Of a stretch of DNA of 64,000 nt, positions 44,858 to 54,012 are shown one piece after another (position 1 is the stretch's first letter; every line of letters begins with the position of its first letter). The DNA is taken from the NCBI GenBank assembly GCA_029948415.1, contig JAJIZT010000001.1:181030-245029 (forward strand), written 5' to 3'. The notes below the pieces were generated by a model. The model saw only the letters and a list, made by a program, of their open reading frames with translations. It was not told where the DNA came from and did no database searches. A program made the translations under genes and the position numbers. The DNA is from Cenarchaeum symbiont of Oopsacas minuta. GTDB taxonomy: Archaea > Thermoproteota > Nitrososphaeria > Nitrososphaerales > Nitrosopumilaceae.

Positions 44858-44946
44858 CTTATAAATATGGAATTTTGAATCATATAAATTCAATATGGTT
44901 CATATTTGATAAAAAGAAATATTGCCATAAATTCAAGAATAACGTG

Positions 44947-46104
44947 ATGCAAGAAAGTAATTACGATATATTGGGAATATCTGAGAATGCATCAAAAAAA
45001 GAAATTCAAGAGGCATTTCGGCGTCTTGCTCTTTTGCACCATGCTGATAGAGGAGGGAACGAAGAACAATTTAAGAAAATAAAACAATCTTATGAAGACA
45101 TCAAACAGGGAAAAAAATACCCCGCAGCTGATTCTGAAAAAAAACAACAATCACGTGTATATTCTGGAGACGACGAAGAAGAAACTAGACGGCGAAATCA
45201 CATACTAGCAGAAGAGATCTCTGAACAGATGAAGCTTGCACAAGAATGGACTGCAGCAATATCTAGAGCCAACTCAACTGGAAGACATCTTTTTGGATCG
45301 AAAGTTTTGGGAGAGATGGAATTTGAGATAAAAGCAAATGGTACTCTATCAATAAAAGGGAATATGATGGCTGGCAATTTTGAATATAATGGTTCTATTA
45401 TAATGCAGGGAAATATCACAAGTCCAACTTTTAGTGATAAAAATTCTACAAATATCATAGTGACCAAAGGAGATTTTACATTCATTGATCCGCATAAACA
45501 CAAATATAAAATTGCAAATGGTACCAAAGTAACTGTCAAAGAAGGACATGTCAAGGTGGGAAACATATTTGGACGAAAATATCAGATGCAGGATCCAGAA
45601 GGCAGAGTGGGATATCATCTAACAAAAGAACAACGTACCATAATAAAAGCTCCAAATGGACATGTAATAGCAGAAAATTTGATAAACACAGTATACATCG
45701 ATGCTGATATTGTAACTGTTCTTAACATGGAAGATGATGTTGTAGTGCGAGCACGTGAAATTCATGTTTATGGAAACAAGATAACCTATGATGTAGTTTT
45801 AGAATTGAAAAAAAATGGTTCAATACAATTCATGGAAAATTATTCTATTTTGAGTCTAAGTGATGATGCGATCATAAAGCTTGAAAATGGCAAAACGTTT
45901 CGATTACGTGAGTTAAAGATAAGAAAGATTAGCGACATACCAGAAGAATTTCTTGCAGGACGTAAATATGGTATAAAGGATACCATGATTGGTAACGGTT
46001 TTGTTATCACGTATAACATGTTGGATAATTTTGAAAAACGAACAAAAAAACCTCAAATTTGGAATAAATTATTTAGAAAATATACTAGGGAAAATGAAAA
46101 ATAA
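44947..46104 (+). CDS. J-domain protein with HAD in place of HPD
   Basis: Residues 1-60 form a J-domain (YDILGISENASKKEIQEAFR, ALLHHADRGGNEEQFKKIK, YEDI), but the essential HPD loop reads HAD. The remaining 320 residues are a strand-rich, perhaps solenoid, domain (LSIKGNMMAGNFEYNGSIIM, GDFTFIDPHKHKYKIANG, HVIAENLINTVYIDADI) I cannot name. Without Pro in HPD, stimulation of Hsp70 would be weak or absent, so a structural use of the J-fold is possible. ATG 44947 is preferred as the J-domain begins there. Confidence 0.75.
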   Translation: MQESNYDILGISENASKKEIQEAFRRLALLHHADRGGNEEQFKKIKQSYEDIKQGKKYPAADSEKKQQSRVYSGDDEEETRRRNHILAEEISEQMKLAQEWTAAISRANSTGRHLFGSKVLGEMEFEIKANGTLSIKGNMMAGNFEYNGSIIMQGNITSPTFSDKNSTNIIVTKGDFTFIDPHKHKYKIANGTKVTVKEGHVKVGNIFGRKYQMQDPEGRVGYHLTKEQRTIIKAPNGHVIAENLINTVYIDADIVTVLNMEDDVVVRAREIHVYGNKITYDVVLELKKNGSIQFMENYSILSLSDDAIIKLENGKTFRLRELKIRKISDIPEEFLAGRKYGIKDTMIGNGFVITYNMLDNFEKRTKKPQIWNKLFRKYTRENEK

Positions 46105-46122
46105 ATGAAAAAGGTAAACTGA

Positions 46123-46422
46123 TTAATCTACTAGTTCAGTCCAGCCCTTAACGAAAACAGAGTTTTTGTATAGTGGAACTGGATTACCTACAGTAAAGTC
46201 CATTGGACGCATCCAAAAGATGGCTTTTGTTGGGCAAACACCTATGCATGCACCATCGGAGATACATCTCTCTGGATAGAACACAAATGCTTTACCACGT
46301 TTCCAGCCTTCTACAGGCTTTACTCTCAGAACGTCTGGTCCCAGTGTAGTGCATATTTCAACGCACAAGGCGCATCCGATACACATCTGTTCGCTGATGT
46401 CGGGTAGTATTGCTACTGGCAT
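46123..46422 (-). CDS. Ferredoxin with two Fe-S binding motifs
   Basis: 99 residues, electron carrier. First motif CIGCALCVEIC-x-T, second CISDGACIGVCPTKAI. The second has a three-residue first gap (CxxxxACxxxCP), so one cluster may be a 3Fe-4S or an altered 4Fe-4S type. Pro-Val ends MPVAILPDISEQM and the C-terminal PVPLYKNSVFVKGW extend the core. Stands between the J-protein and the RecA-like gene. Confidence 0.85.
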   Translation of the reverse strand: MPVAILPDISEQMCIGCALCVEICTTLGPDVLRVKPVEGWKRGKAFVFYPERCISDGACIGVCPTKAIFWMRPMDFTVGNPVPLYKNSVFVKGWTELVD

Positions 46423-46500
46423 GAGTATGCTACATCCTTGGCATTAATATAATTTACTTTCAAACGGCGTATTATAACGGCGTTTGGTTGAATTTATGAT

Positions 46501-47082
46501 TTAATATACAGTAGATCTAGTTTTAGTATCAAAACGATCAAGTACATCAGCGATTGTGTTGACACCTTTTCTTCGAAGACATATCTTTGATCCATCATGC
46601 ATAATTCTTCCAAGCGCAGGCGAGAGAATCCATTTTTTTTCAATGTGTGTAGCCATACAAATTACCATGACACTAGAGTTGGTACTTTTAGCAGCAAATG
46701 CTAACAATGAAACATACGCGTTTATAGATCTGCAAGAATCATTGCCTCTATGCATACTGAAAAATCCGTTGAGACTATCTAGCACCACAAGACATTTTCT
46801 TTTGGTTAATTCTACTATGACAGTTTTTATAGCATCCATATAATTTAAAAAATTTGATCTGTAGATTTGAACATTATTTGGTTTTTCTACCATTCTTCCC
46901 TTTATACAACCGCTGTACATTAAATCAAAATCTATATAGAAAACTGGAATTTTAGATGTTTTTAATACTTTGATCACAAAGGATGATTTTAGAAATGGTT
47001 CTTGACATATGACAGTATGTAATCCAGCTTTTAACGCCATCTCGTACACATCATTGCCGTTGGCATGATTTTTATCCAACAA
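46501..47082 (-). CDS. RecA/KaiC-like protein with degenerate P-loop
   Basis: 193 residues with the RecA fold core: strand-loop-helix GLHTVICQEPFLKSSFVIKV where Walker A would be, Walker B as CLVVLDSLNGFF and a following strand SSVMVICMATH. The P-loop lacks Gly residues and keeps only Lys-Ser, so ATP binding is doubtful. The start codon is TTG at 47082 (no in-frame ATG upstream before a stop). It is divergent from the UPF0201 gene. May be a paralogue of RadA/KaiC acting as a regulator. Confidence 0.55.
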   Translation of the reverse strand: MLDKNHANGNDVYEMALKAGLHTVICQEPFLKSSFVIKVLKTSKIPVFYIDFDLMYSGCIKGRMVEKPNNVQIYRSNFLNYMDAIKTVIVELTKRKCLVVLDSLNGFFSMHRGNDSCRSINAYVSLLAFAAKSTNSSVMVICMATHIEKKWILSPALGRIMHDGSKICLRRKGVNTIADVLDRFDTKTRSTVY

Positions 47083-47108
47083 AAGAACATAGTTTATCTG
47101 TCATAATA

Positions 47109-47504
47109 ATGAATATGGATATTTTATGTAAAATACAGGTCGACTGTCCTATATATCCATCAGAAGATCAAGAAAAAATTCGTATCGCATTTACCAAGAT
47201 CTTGTTAGAGACTGAAACAAAAATCAAAGGAAATAAAGTAAGTGCTATTTTTGAAAATACTGAATGTCTTGAGAAAATACGTACTGTAATTGAATCTAAA
47301 AAAAATCAAAATGCTTACAGAAAACGTCTTATCCATAATGCAAATAGAAACAGCTCGTGGTTTTTACTCAATAAACAAGCTGCATATGCAGGTAAGGTGG
47401 CATTATGCGATGAGGAAGATGATTCGCCATTAGGAGCAATTAAAATCACAATCGAATGTTCTGACCTTGAACGTATAGTGGACTGGCTAACTCCATTTGC
47501 TTAA
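47109..47504 (+). CDS. UPF0201-like protein
   Basis: 131 residues. Matches the UPF0201 (COG1931) pattern: opening strand CKIQVDCPIYPSEDQEKIRIA, middle LLNKQAAYAGKVALCDEED and ending LGAIKITIECSDLERIVDWL. The family is archaeal, structurally of a dsRBD-like or Yml108-like fold, and its role is unknown. ATGs at 47109 and 47115 are both possible. Confidence 0.65.
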   Translation: MNMDILCKIQVDCPIYPSEDQEKIRIAFTKILLETETKIKGNKVSAIFENTECLEKIRTVIESKKNQNAYRKRLIHNANRNSSWFLLNKQAAYAGKVALCDEEDDSPLGAIKITIECSDLERIVDWLTPFA

Positions 47505-47573
47505 AAAAATTATAGCAGTTGAGTTTGAATTTTTCAGCAGTATTGTAAAAAACATCGTAAAAGATAAAGTTGT

Positions 47574-47891
47574 ATGCTTGTACTAGACATAAAACTACTG
47601 ATCGCAACCATAATTTTGGTTGGGGGAGTATTATTACTATTACCACAAAATGGTGTCATGGCATGGGTTGAATCTGCTTCTATAACAACAATGGTTGACA
47701 ACATGACGGACACAAACAAGATCGCATCTGATCATATAATATCTAGTGTTAAAGCCATCAATCATTCAGTAGATTATTCATCAGAGAAATTTGCCATGAT
47801 GATGATCAAAACCGAAGAACACATACAGACTGTACTAGATACAATCAACGAATTTACGTCAAAACTTGAAATCTTTCGTTCTACAGAATAA
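47574..47891 (+). CDS. Membrane-anchored small protein
   Basis: 105 residues: one N-terminal membrane helix (KLLIATIILVGGVLLLLP) followed by a helical, possibly coiled-coil extracellular or cytosolic part (DNMTDTNKIASDHIISSVKA, EEHIQTVLDTINEFTSKLEI). No family recognised. The 3' end overlaps the convergent RNase Z gene by 11 bases. Confidence 0.5.
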   Translation: MLVLDIKLLIATIILVGGVLLLLPQNGVMAWVESASITTMVDNMTDTNKIASDHIISSVKAINHSVDYSSEKFAMMMIKTEEHIQTVLDTINEFTSKLEIFRSTE

Positions 47892-48783
47892 TCCTAAACA
47901 AATCTTCAGCCATAATGACTGATTCATGAATACCAGTTGTCTCTTCTAACAATTTTGAAACATCAGTATATCTAGAAGAGAAATGTGTTAGTATCAGTGT
48001 TTTTACATTGGCATCTTTTGCAAGAGTTGCAGCCTCTTTGGCGGTGGAATGTCCAGTTTTTTTTGCTCTCTCTTTATGTTCATTGCTAAACGTTGAATCA
48101 AATACAAGATAGTCACATTCTTTAAAGAATTTTTCCAACATTTTATTTGGTCTTGTATCTCCAGATATTCCAACTGATATACCCTTTCTTGGTTCTCCAG
48201 TTACTTGTGATGCAAAAACTGTGTTATTTCCAACGGTTATGTTTTGACCGTGTTGGAGAGCATGCCAATCTGCACCACGAGGAATTCCCATCTGAATTGC
48301 TTTTTTAGGATAAAACTCACCAGGCTTGTCGCATTCTTTGAACAGATATGCAAATGCCTTTATCCTGTGCTCTGAACTACATGCAGTAATAACATATTCT
48401 TTGGTTTCTACCACTTTACAGTTACAAGATATTTCAGATATTGCCAATGGAAATTTTGGAATAAATCCCATCATCCTCATGTTTTCAACTAAAAACTCTT
48501 CCAATCCAACAGGACCAAAAATTGTTATAGATTCAGTTCTGCCTTGTAGGGACATCGTCTGTAACATACCTAAAAGTCCTAAACAATGATCCCCATGCAT
48601 ATGCGTAATGAATATTCTTGTCTTTTTGTTCCATTTCAGACCTGCCTTTTGGTACGAGATTTGGGAACCTTCTCCTACATCAAAGATAAGCACTTCCATG
48701 TCTGTGTTAAGACATATGCATGAGAGTCCTCGTTTTGGTGTGGGTCTTGCAGATGCAGTTCCAAGAAATACTAATTCCATCAT
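47881..48783 (-). CDS. rnz: Ribonuclease Z
   Basis: Cuts tRNA precursors 3' of the discriminator base. Beta-lactamase fold with the metal motif THMHGDHCLGL, N-terminal VFLGTASARPTPKRG, and later HDxx-type SGDTRP and LILTHFSSRY. 300 residues is normal. Its start overlaps the stop of the PRPP synthetase gene by four bases, so translation is coupled. Confidence 0.93.
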   Translation of the reverse strand: MMELVFLGTASARPTPKRGLSCICLNTDMEVLIFDVGEGSQISYQKAGLKWNKKTRIFITHMHGDHCLGLLGMLQTMSLQGRTESITIFGPVGLEEFLVENMRMMGFIPKFPLAISEISCNCKVVETKEYVITACSSEHRIKAFAYLFKECDKPGEFYPKKAIQMGIPRGADWHALQHGQNITVGNNTVFASQVTGEPRKGISVGISGDTRPNKMLEKFFKECDYLVFDSTFSNEHKERAKKTGHSTAKEAATLAKDANVKTLILTHFSSRYTDVSKLLEETTGIHESVIMAEDLFRIIL

Positions 48784-49697
48784 AATGCACGTGTGTTTCT
48801 AACCTTTCGTACAGATCTGTTCAACACAGTTTGTGCTATTGCCTCAGATACATCAACTGAGGATTTAGAGCGTGGTATTGTATTTGCACTTATTATCCCA
48901 AATACTCCAGCATCTTTGATCTTTTTCTCTGCTCCATTAACTAGCAAAGCGTGAGTACATACTACCAATATACGTCCGCATCCTTTACTATCTAAAAATT
49001 TAGCCGCTTTTACTATACTAGAACCTGTACTGATCATATCGTCTACTAGTATTACATTACGACCTAATATAGAGTCAAATTCAGATGTTGTTATGTGGAC
49101 TTTACCAGTAACGCGATCTCTTTTTTTAACAAGTGCTTCATATTCGGTGCCTAAAATTTTAGCAAATTCTGCTGCCCTATTTTTACCACCCATATCTGGA
49201 GATACTACAAGTGGATTTTTGAGGCGCATTTTTTTTACACGTGCTACCAAGATTGGTATTGCAGATACATTGATGGCCCCGCGTCCAAGTTTTTTGAGTG
49301 CATTTTTACTATGTATGTCCACGGTAATTATCCTCTTGGCTCCAGCGCTACGTAGCATACCTGCCACGGCCTTTATAGTTACAATCTCTCCATCTAGGAA
49401 TTCTCTATCCTGTCTTGCATATCCAATGTATGGAATCACGGCTGTTATCTCCGATGTGATCTCCTTGGCTTTTGTAATTAATAAAACTGCATGTAAAAGA
49501 TGTGTATCTACTGGAGGATGCATAGACTGGACCACAATTATTTTCCCTTTTACACGTCTAAGATCTGCTGTCAGCTTTGACTCTCCATCTGGAAATGTCC
49601 TAAGTAAAGATTCAACATATGATGCATCAAGCTTTACTGCAAGATTTTTTGCAATTTGCACGGATGCACTTCCAGCTAGAACCGTAATTTTTGCCAC
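48780..49697 (-). CDS. prs: Ribose-phosphate pyrophosphokinase
   Basis: Makes PRPP from ribose 5-phosphate and ATP for nucleotide, His and Trp synthesis. Motifs: FPDGESKLTADLRRVKG, PYIGYARQDREF, the catalytic VDIHSKNALKK and the PRPP loop NVILVDDMISTGSSI. 305 residues is normal. Precedes rnz in one operon. Confidence 0.95.
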   Translation of the reverse strand: MAKITVLAGSASVQIAKNLAVKLDASYVESLLRTFPDGESKLTADLRRVKGKIIVVQSMHPPVDTHLLHAVLLITKAKEITSEITAVIPYIGYARQDREFLDGEIVTIKAVAGMLRSAGAKRIITVDIHSKNALKKLGRGAINVSAIPILVARVKKMRLKNPLVVSPDMGGKNRAAEFAKILGTEYEALVKKRDRVTGKVHITTSEFDSILGRNVILVDDMISTGSSIVKAAKFLDSKGCGRILVVCTHALLVNGAEKKIKDAGVFGIISANTIPRSKSSVDVSEAIAQTVLNRSVRKVRNTRAL

Positions 49698-49731
49698 AAC
49701 TGTCTACTAATAATGACTGTCTTAAATCTGT

Positions 49732-51462
49732 CTAGTCTTCAGTTCCACCAGTTCCAGATGAACCGATACCAAATTCATCGATCAGCTGATTGCGTTTGGC
49801 TTCATGACGTCCAATCTCTTCAGCCTCTCTCTTTTCGTCGCCCTGATATACGGTTCTAATAGGCCATGGAATGCGTATGTCATATTTTTTAAATTCTTCA
49901 TACATAATCATTCTCACATCGGTCTTTACCTTGAACTGTGATCCATAATTCCAAACATACAACAAAATTGTAAAATCTAGTGCCGAGTCATTGAATTCGT
50001 TGAACCGAATAAGTGGCTGCTCTAGTTCTACGTGTATATTTTTATCACATCCACAGCTAGGCATATTATTATCAAGATAAGGGCATCGTCTCTGTCTTAT
50101 CATGTGACGATTATTTGAATCTATTATCTCCAACATTGCACGTTTACCAACTTTTGTGAGAACCGCTGAGACCTGTTTTGGATCGTTCAAATATGAGACT
50201 CCTACTTTTACTACCGCTGGCACCATTAACACTTCTTTTGAATAGCTGGTAATCTGTCCACTAACAAGCTGTCTAGTAGGTATTATGGCAAATGATTCGT
50301 TCAAACCGTCGCGTATGTACGTAACCCTAGACGTGATCTTGTGTACATACCCGTTGTACCCACTCTCCAATGAAACTCTATCACCTTCGGATATTATGTT
50401 ATCTTTACGGATCATAATGTATGCAAACCAGTTTTGCATGGTCTCTTGAAGCGCAAATCCAACACCCACTGCCAATCCTCCAGTAGCTGTGGCAAGCACC
50501 CAAAGATCAACACCCCACCAACTTACCACCCAAAGACAAATTGTTGCAAATATTCCTACAGGGATCATCTGCGTGGCTGATTTTGGTATATCTTTTTTTC
50601 TTTTTTTTGCATTTCCAGAAGGTTTTGATCCAGCAACAATAATCTCATAGCCATACAACCTTCTCATTTCACGCCATGTGTCTATTGGATAAACTTCCTC
50701 TATATTTTGACCAAGTTTTAGCTTTTTGCCTACTTCGTTGTTTCCACTAACACACGATTCATAATATGCGGCATATTTTGCACGTTCTTGTTTTTTCCAT
50801 GCTTCGTATGGATGTTTTACAATCTCTTCATAAGTTCCTATCTTGATTCCTTTTGAGGTGTGGTATGCCTCAAGATATTTTCTACCTTTATCAGAAGAGA
50901 GATATTTTGCAAATTCTTTTTCGGTAATCTCTTCAGGCGGATTTTTTGGAGGAATCCATCTAAAGATAGTGTGAAAGAGATCTTTCTGATCGTCTATAAA
51001 TCCACCCGCAGATATCCATACGTCGTAGTCGTTCTTTTCAAGAATAGACATTTCTCGTTTTGTCAGTATGATTGGAATTATGTGTGATATTGTATATCCT
51101 ATTACAAGTATGTTAAGCGTATCCAAAATCATGGGAAATGTTCTTTCGGCATCATCGGCGGTCATGCTACCAAATAGATCTACTGTATGCACATATGCAT
51201 TAGTTGAAGTGACCAATGCTATAGCAAATAATGGAAGCACAGCAACTCGAATGAATCTAGATGTATGAGGACGAAAATATCTGAATTTTTGACCTCGGAT
51301 CCATGTAGAAAATGCCCTATATCCTACAATGATTGAGATGATACCTACAATTAAAACGATAAATGCCACCTGTAGTTCTGTAGAACTTGCCAAAAGATTT
51401 CCCACAGTCTCAAATCCCTCGACTTGTGTAGAGACAGTTTCTACTAGCTCATCTTCTACCAT
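49732..51462 (-). CDS. MscS-family mechanosensitive channel
   Basis: Membrane channel relieving osmotic pressure. 576 residues: three or four N-terminal helices, a large insertion (about residues 130-300) that looks cytosolic, then the pore helix and gating segment ATATGGLAVGVGFALQ and the MscS beta domain (IISEGDRVSLESGYNGYVHK, IIPTRQLVSGQITSYSKE). A Cys cluster (RRCPYLDN, SCGCDKN) near residue 470 could bind metal. The C-terminus is a charged tail. The insertion and Cys motif are unusual for MscS. Confidence 0.85.
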   Translation of the reverse strand: MVEDELVETVSTQVEGFETVGNLLASSTELQVAFIVLIVGIISIIVGYRAFSTWIRGQKFRYFRPHTSRFIRVAVLPLFAIALVTSTNAYVHTVDLFGSMTADDAERTFPMILDTLNILVIGYTISHIIPIILTKREMSILEKNDYDVWISAGGFIDDQKDLFHTIFRWIPPKNPPEEITEKEFAKYLSSDKGRKYLEAYHTSKGIKIGTYEEIVKHPYEAWKKQERAKYAAYYESCVSGNNEVGKKLKLGQNIEEVYPIDTWREMRRLYGYEIIVAGSKPSGNAKKRKKDIPKSATQMIPVGIFATICLWVVSWWGVDLWVLATATGGLAVGVGFALQETMQNWFAYIMIRKDNIISEGDRVSLESGYNGYVHKITSRVTYIRDGLNESFAIIPTRQLVSGQITSYSKEVLMVPAVVKVGVSYLNDPKQVSAVLTKVGKRAMLEIIDSNNRHMIRQRRCPYLDNNMPSCGCDKNIHVELEQPLIRFNEFNDSALDFTILLYVWNYGSQFKVKTDVRMIMYEEFKKYDIRIPWPIRTVYQGDEKREAEEIGRHEAKRNQLIDEFGIGSSGTGGTED

Positions 51463-51553
51463 ATAGATCCCTTATCCAATATGTTCAAAATCACACTTTT
51501 AGGTATATAAATAAAACATTAGATTTAACATAGGGTAGGATCAAAATTAATAA

Positions 51554-52915
51554 TTGTCACGTCTTGAAAATGAATTGAATGATTGGAAATGTCCACAGAT
51601 CATGCAGTATACTGTGGAAAATTTTCATAAACTCGATCAAATGGCAAATTTTACTGACAATGATCTCTTCAACATGGAGGTTGTATCCAAAGTTCTACCT
51701 TTCAAGACGAATAATTATGTAATAGAACATCTCATAGACTGGGATAATGTTCCAAATGATCCCATGTTTGTTCTGACGTTTCCACAAAAGAATATGTTGA
51801 TACCAAGACATTTTGATACAATTGCCTCTCTTATAAAGAGCAGTGCAAAAAAGCAAGAGCTAGATGATGCGATAAATAAAATAAGGATGGAATTAAATCC
51901 ACATCCTGCAGGACAGATGGAATTAAATGTTCCAACCTTGAAAGATGGAACAAAACTATATGGAATGCAACACAAGTATAAAGAAACTTGCCTCTTCTTC
52001 CCAAGCCAAAGTCAAACATGTCATGCATATTGCAGTTTTTGTTTCCGATGGCCACAGTTTGTTGCTATGGATGACATGAAATTTGCTACCAAAGAGACTG
52101 ATAGTATGATCCAGTACCTGTTGGAGAATCCAAAGATAACAGATGTACTGTTTACTGGAGGAGATCCTATGATCATGAAGGCTAGTATGTTCCGTGTTTA
52201 TATTGATAAACTACTAGATGCAAATCTACCAAACCTTCGGACAATAAGAATTGGCACAAAGATGCTCTCATATTGGCCGTACAAAGTTCTGACAGACAAA
52301 GACGCAGACATGACTTTGGATACGTTCGAATCCATCACAAAGAGAGGAGTTCATCTCTCAGTTATGGCACACTTTAACCATTATGTAGAGATGCAGACGC
52401 CGGCTACACGCAAAGCTATAGAAAAAATACGTGCCACAGGAGCACAGATAAGAACGCAATCACCGTTACTTGCTCACATAAATGATGATGCACAAGTGTG
52501 GAAAAAAATGTGGACAGATCAGGTAAATCTTGGATGCGTGCCATACTATATGTTCATTGTAAGAAACACAGGAGCGCAACACTATTTTGGAATTCCATTG
52601 GTAAAGTCGTACGAAATATTCAAAAATGCATACTCGCAAGTAAGTGGACTAGCAAGAACTGTCAGAGGCCCTAGTATGTCTGCAACTCTTGGCAAAGTAC
52701 AGATAGATGGAATAATGGAGATTCGAGGCGAAAAAGTCATGTCTATGAAATTTTTACAGGCACGTAATCCAGATTGGTCATGTAAGACGTTTCTTGCCAA
52801 ATACGACGAGAATGCCTTGTGGTTTGACGATCTAAAACCTGCATTTGATCAAAACAAGTTCTTTTTTGAAAATGATTCTGTACAGTCAGGTATGCGTAAT
52901 ATTGTGAAAAAATAA
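51554..52915 (+). CDS. Lysine 2,3-aminomutase-like radical SAM protein
   Basis: 453 residues. The Fe-S motif is CHAYCSFCFRW (CxxxCxxC), with FTGGDPMIMK (the GGEP-like motif) and IRIGTKMLSYWP following, as in KamA-type aminomutases, which use SAM and PLP. Typical PLP lysine context is less clear. The product could be beta-lysine, known in archaea as a compatible-solute precursor (acetyl-beta-lysine), but a partner acetyltransferase is not nearby. Start TTG, directly after an in-frame stop; no better codon precedes it. Confidence 0.8.
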   Translation: MSRLENELNDWKCPQIMQYTVENFHKLDQMANFTDNDLFNMEVVSKVLPFKTNNYVIEHLIDWDNVPNDPMFVLTFPQKNMLIPRHFDTIASLIKSSAKKQELDDAINKIRMELNPHPAGQMELNVPTLKDGTKLYGMQHKYKETCLFFPSQSQTCHAYCSFCFRWPQFVAMDDMKFATKETDSMIQYLLENPKITDVLFTGGDPMIMKASMFRVYIDKLLDANLPNLRTIRIGTKMLSYWPYKVLTDKDADMTLDTFESITKRGVHLSVMAHFNHYVEMQTPATRKAIEKIRATGAQIRTQSPLLAHINDDAQVWKKMWTDQVNLGCVPYYMFIVRNTGAQHYFGIPLVKSYEIFKNAYSQVSGLARTVRGPSMSATLGKVQIDGIMEIRGEKVMSMKFLQARNPDWSCKTFLAKYDENALWFDDLKPAFDQNKFFFENDSVQSGMRNIVKK

Positions 52916-52941
52916 AGCCTCATCAAAAATATACTAGAAAT

Positions 52942-53937
52942 TTACAACCAGTGTGGGATCTGTAGATAGTCTCCTAATTGCTCTCCACGCAAAACTCGTA
53001 TCAGAGCTAGAGCTTGTGGTGTAGAGAGCACGGGCATATCAAATTCATTGTCCGTGGCTATACGTGGACATGCCACTTGTACAAAAGCGTCTATTCCACG
53101 TAAGTTATGTAATCGTTCATTGTTAATGTCAGTCATTGCAAACAGTTGTACAGATTTGCCACACTCTTCGAGCTCTTTTTTAAATTTGAGAGCAGTGGTC
53201 TTTGATAACTGACCTTCTTTGAGACCCACAATCACACCAAATGTCTGCATCTCGGCTGCTGCATATATGGCGAGTGTAGCTTTTTTCTGTATCTTTTGTG
53301 CCATTTCAGTAACTTCGCGTACTTCGTTAAAGTATGGATCAAGAATGTATGTGGCAAGTCCAGTTGAGAGAGCAAGACCAGCTGCGTGAAAGTCACTCTG
53401 ACCTAAAAACACATTGACGTCTGCATTTTGAGCTGCCTCCTTTGCTGGATAAAATTCACATCCAAAAACTTGTCCATCATTTAGCTGTCCTTTTCCTTTA
53501 CCAACTATAATGTGCGCCCCACCTTCTTCAAGTATCTTTCGTACTAGATCTACTTGATGCAGATGTTGGCTGTCAGTAACTAGCGATACGGTCTTTGCAT
53601 GAAACATCTTTGCAGATTTTTTTGCTACTCTGTCAAATGAAATATCGTCAAAAGCATCTATCATTACAACTCGTTTATCCCATATCGGAATGCCTATCGT
53701 GTGTCCAATGTTGAATAAAACATCTGCTCCTAGAATCTGTGCCCCGTTGGAATTAAGATCACACGAGCCCCACGTTGTATCGGCTAGAACATACACGGGA
53801 ATTCCAAATTTCTCGCTGATCTTGGTAGCAGTACTCTGTACGGCAAGTAATATGCCGTCCGGACCGTTGATTGCAACCGATACTGGTTCTCTCTCTTTTA
53901 TTTCCTTAAAGATGGACTCCTCGTCAATGACTATCAT
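52942..53937 (-). CDS. dph2: Diphthamide synthase radical SAM-like enzyme (Dph2)
   Basis: Transfers the 3-amino-3-carboxypropyl group of SAM to a His of elongation factor 2, the first step of diphthamide. The 4Fe-4S cysteines from three domains are seen: TTWGSCDL, QVFGCEFYP and VQVACPRIATD. Length about 330 is normal for archaeal Dph2 homodimers. ATG 53937 is preferred over 53952. Divergent from tiaS with about 75 bases between. Confidence 0.92.
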   Translation of the reverse strand: MIVIDEESIFKEIKEREPVSVAINGPDGILLAVQSTATKISEKFGIPVYVLADTTWGSCDLNSNGAQILGADVLFNIGHTIGIPIWDKRVVMIDAFDDISFDRVAKKSAKMFHAKTVSLVTDSQHLHQVDLVRKILEEGGAHIIVGKGKGQLNDGQVFGCEFYPAKEAAQNADVNVFLGQSDFHAAGLALSTGLATYILDPYFNEVREVTEMAQKIQKKATLAIYAAAEMQTFGVIVGLKEGQLSKTTALKFKKELEECGKSVQLFAMTDINNERLHNLRGIDAFVQVACPRIATDNEFDMPVLSTPQALALIRVLRGEQLGDYLQIPHWL

Positions 53938-54012
53938 GCGTAATTTACACATTCTGACCCGCTTTAAATCCTTAAGTAAACCAAAAATGCTTGATATAAC
54001 TATAGGTTGTAT

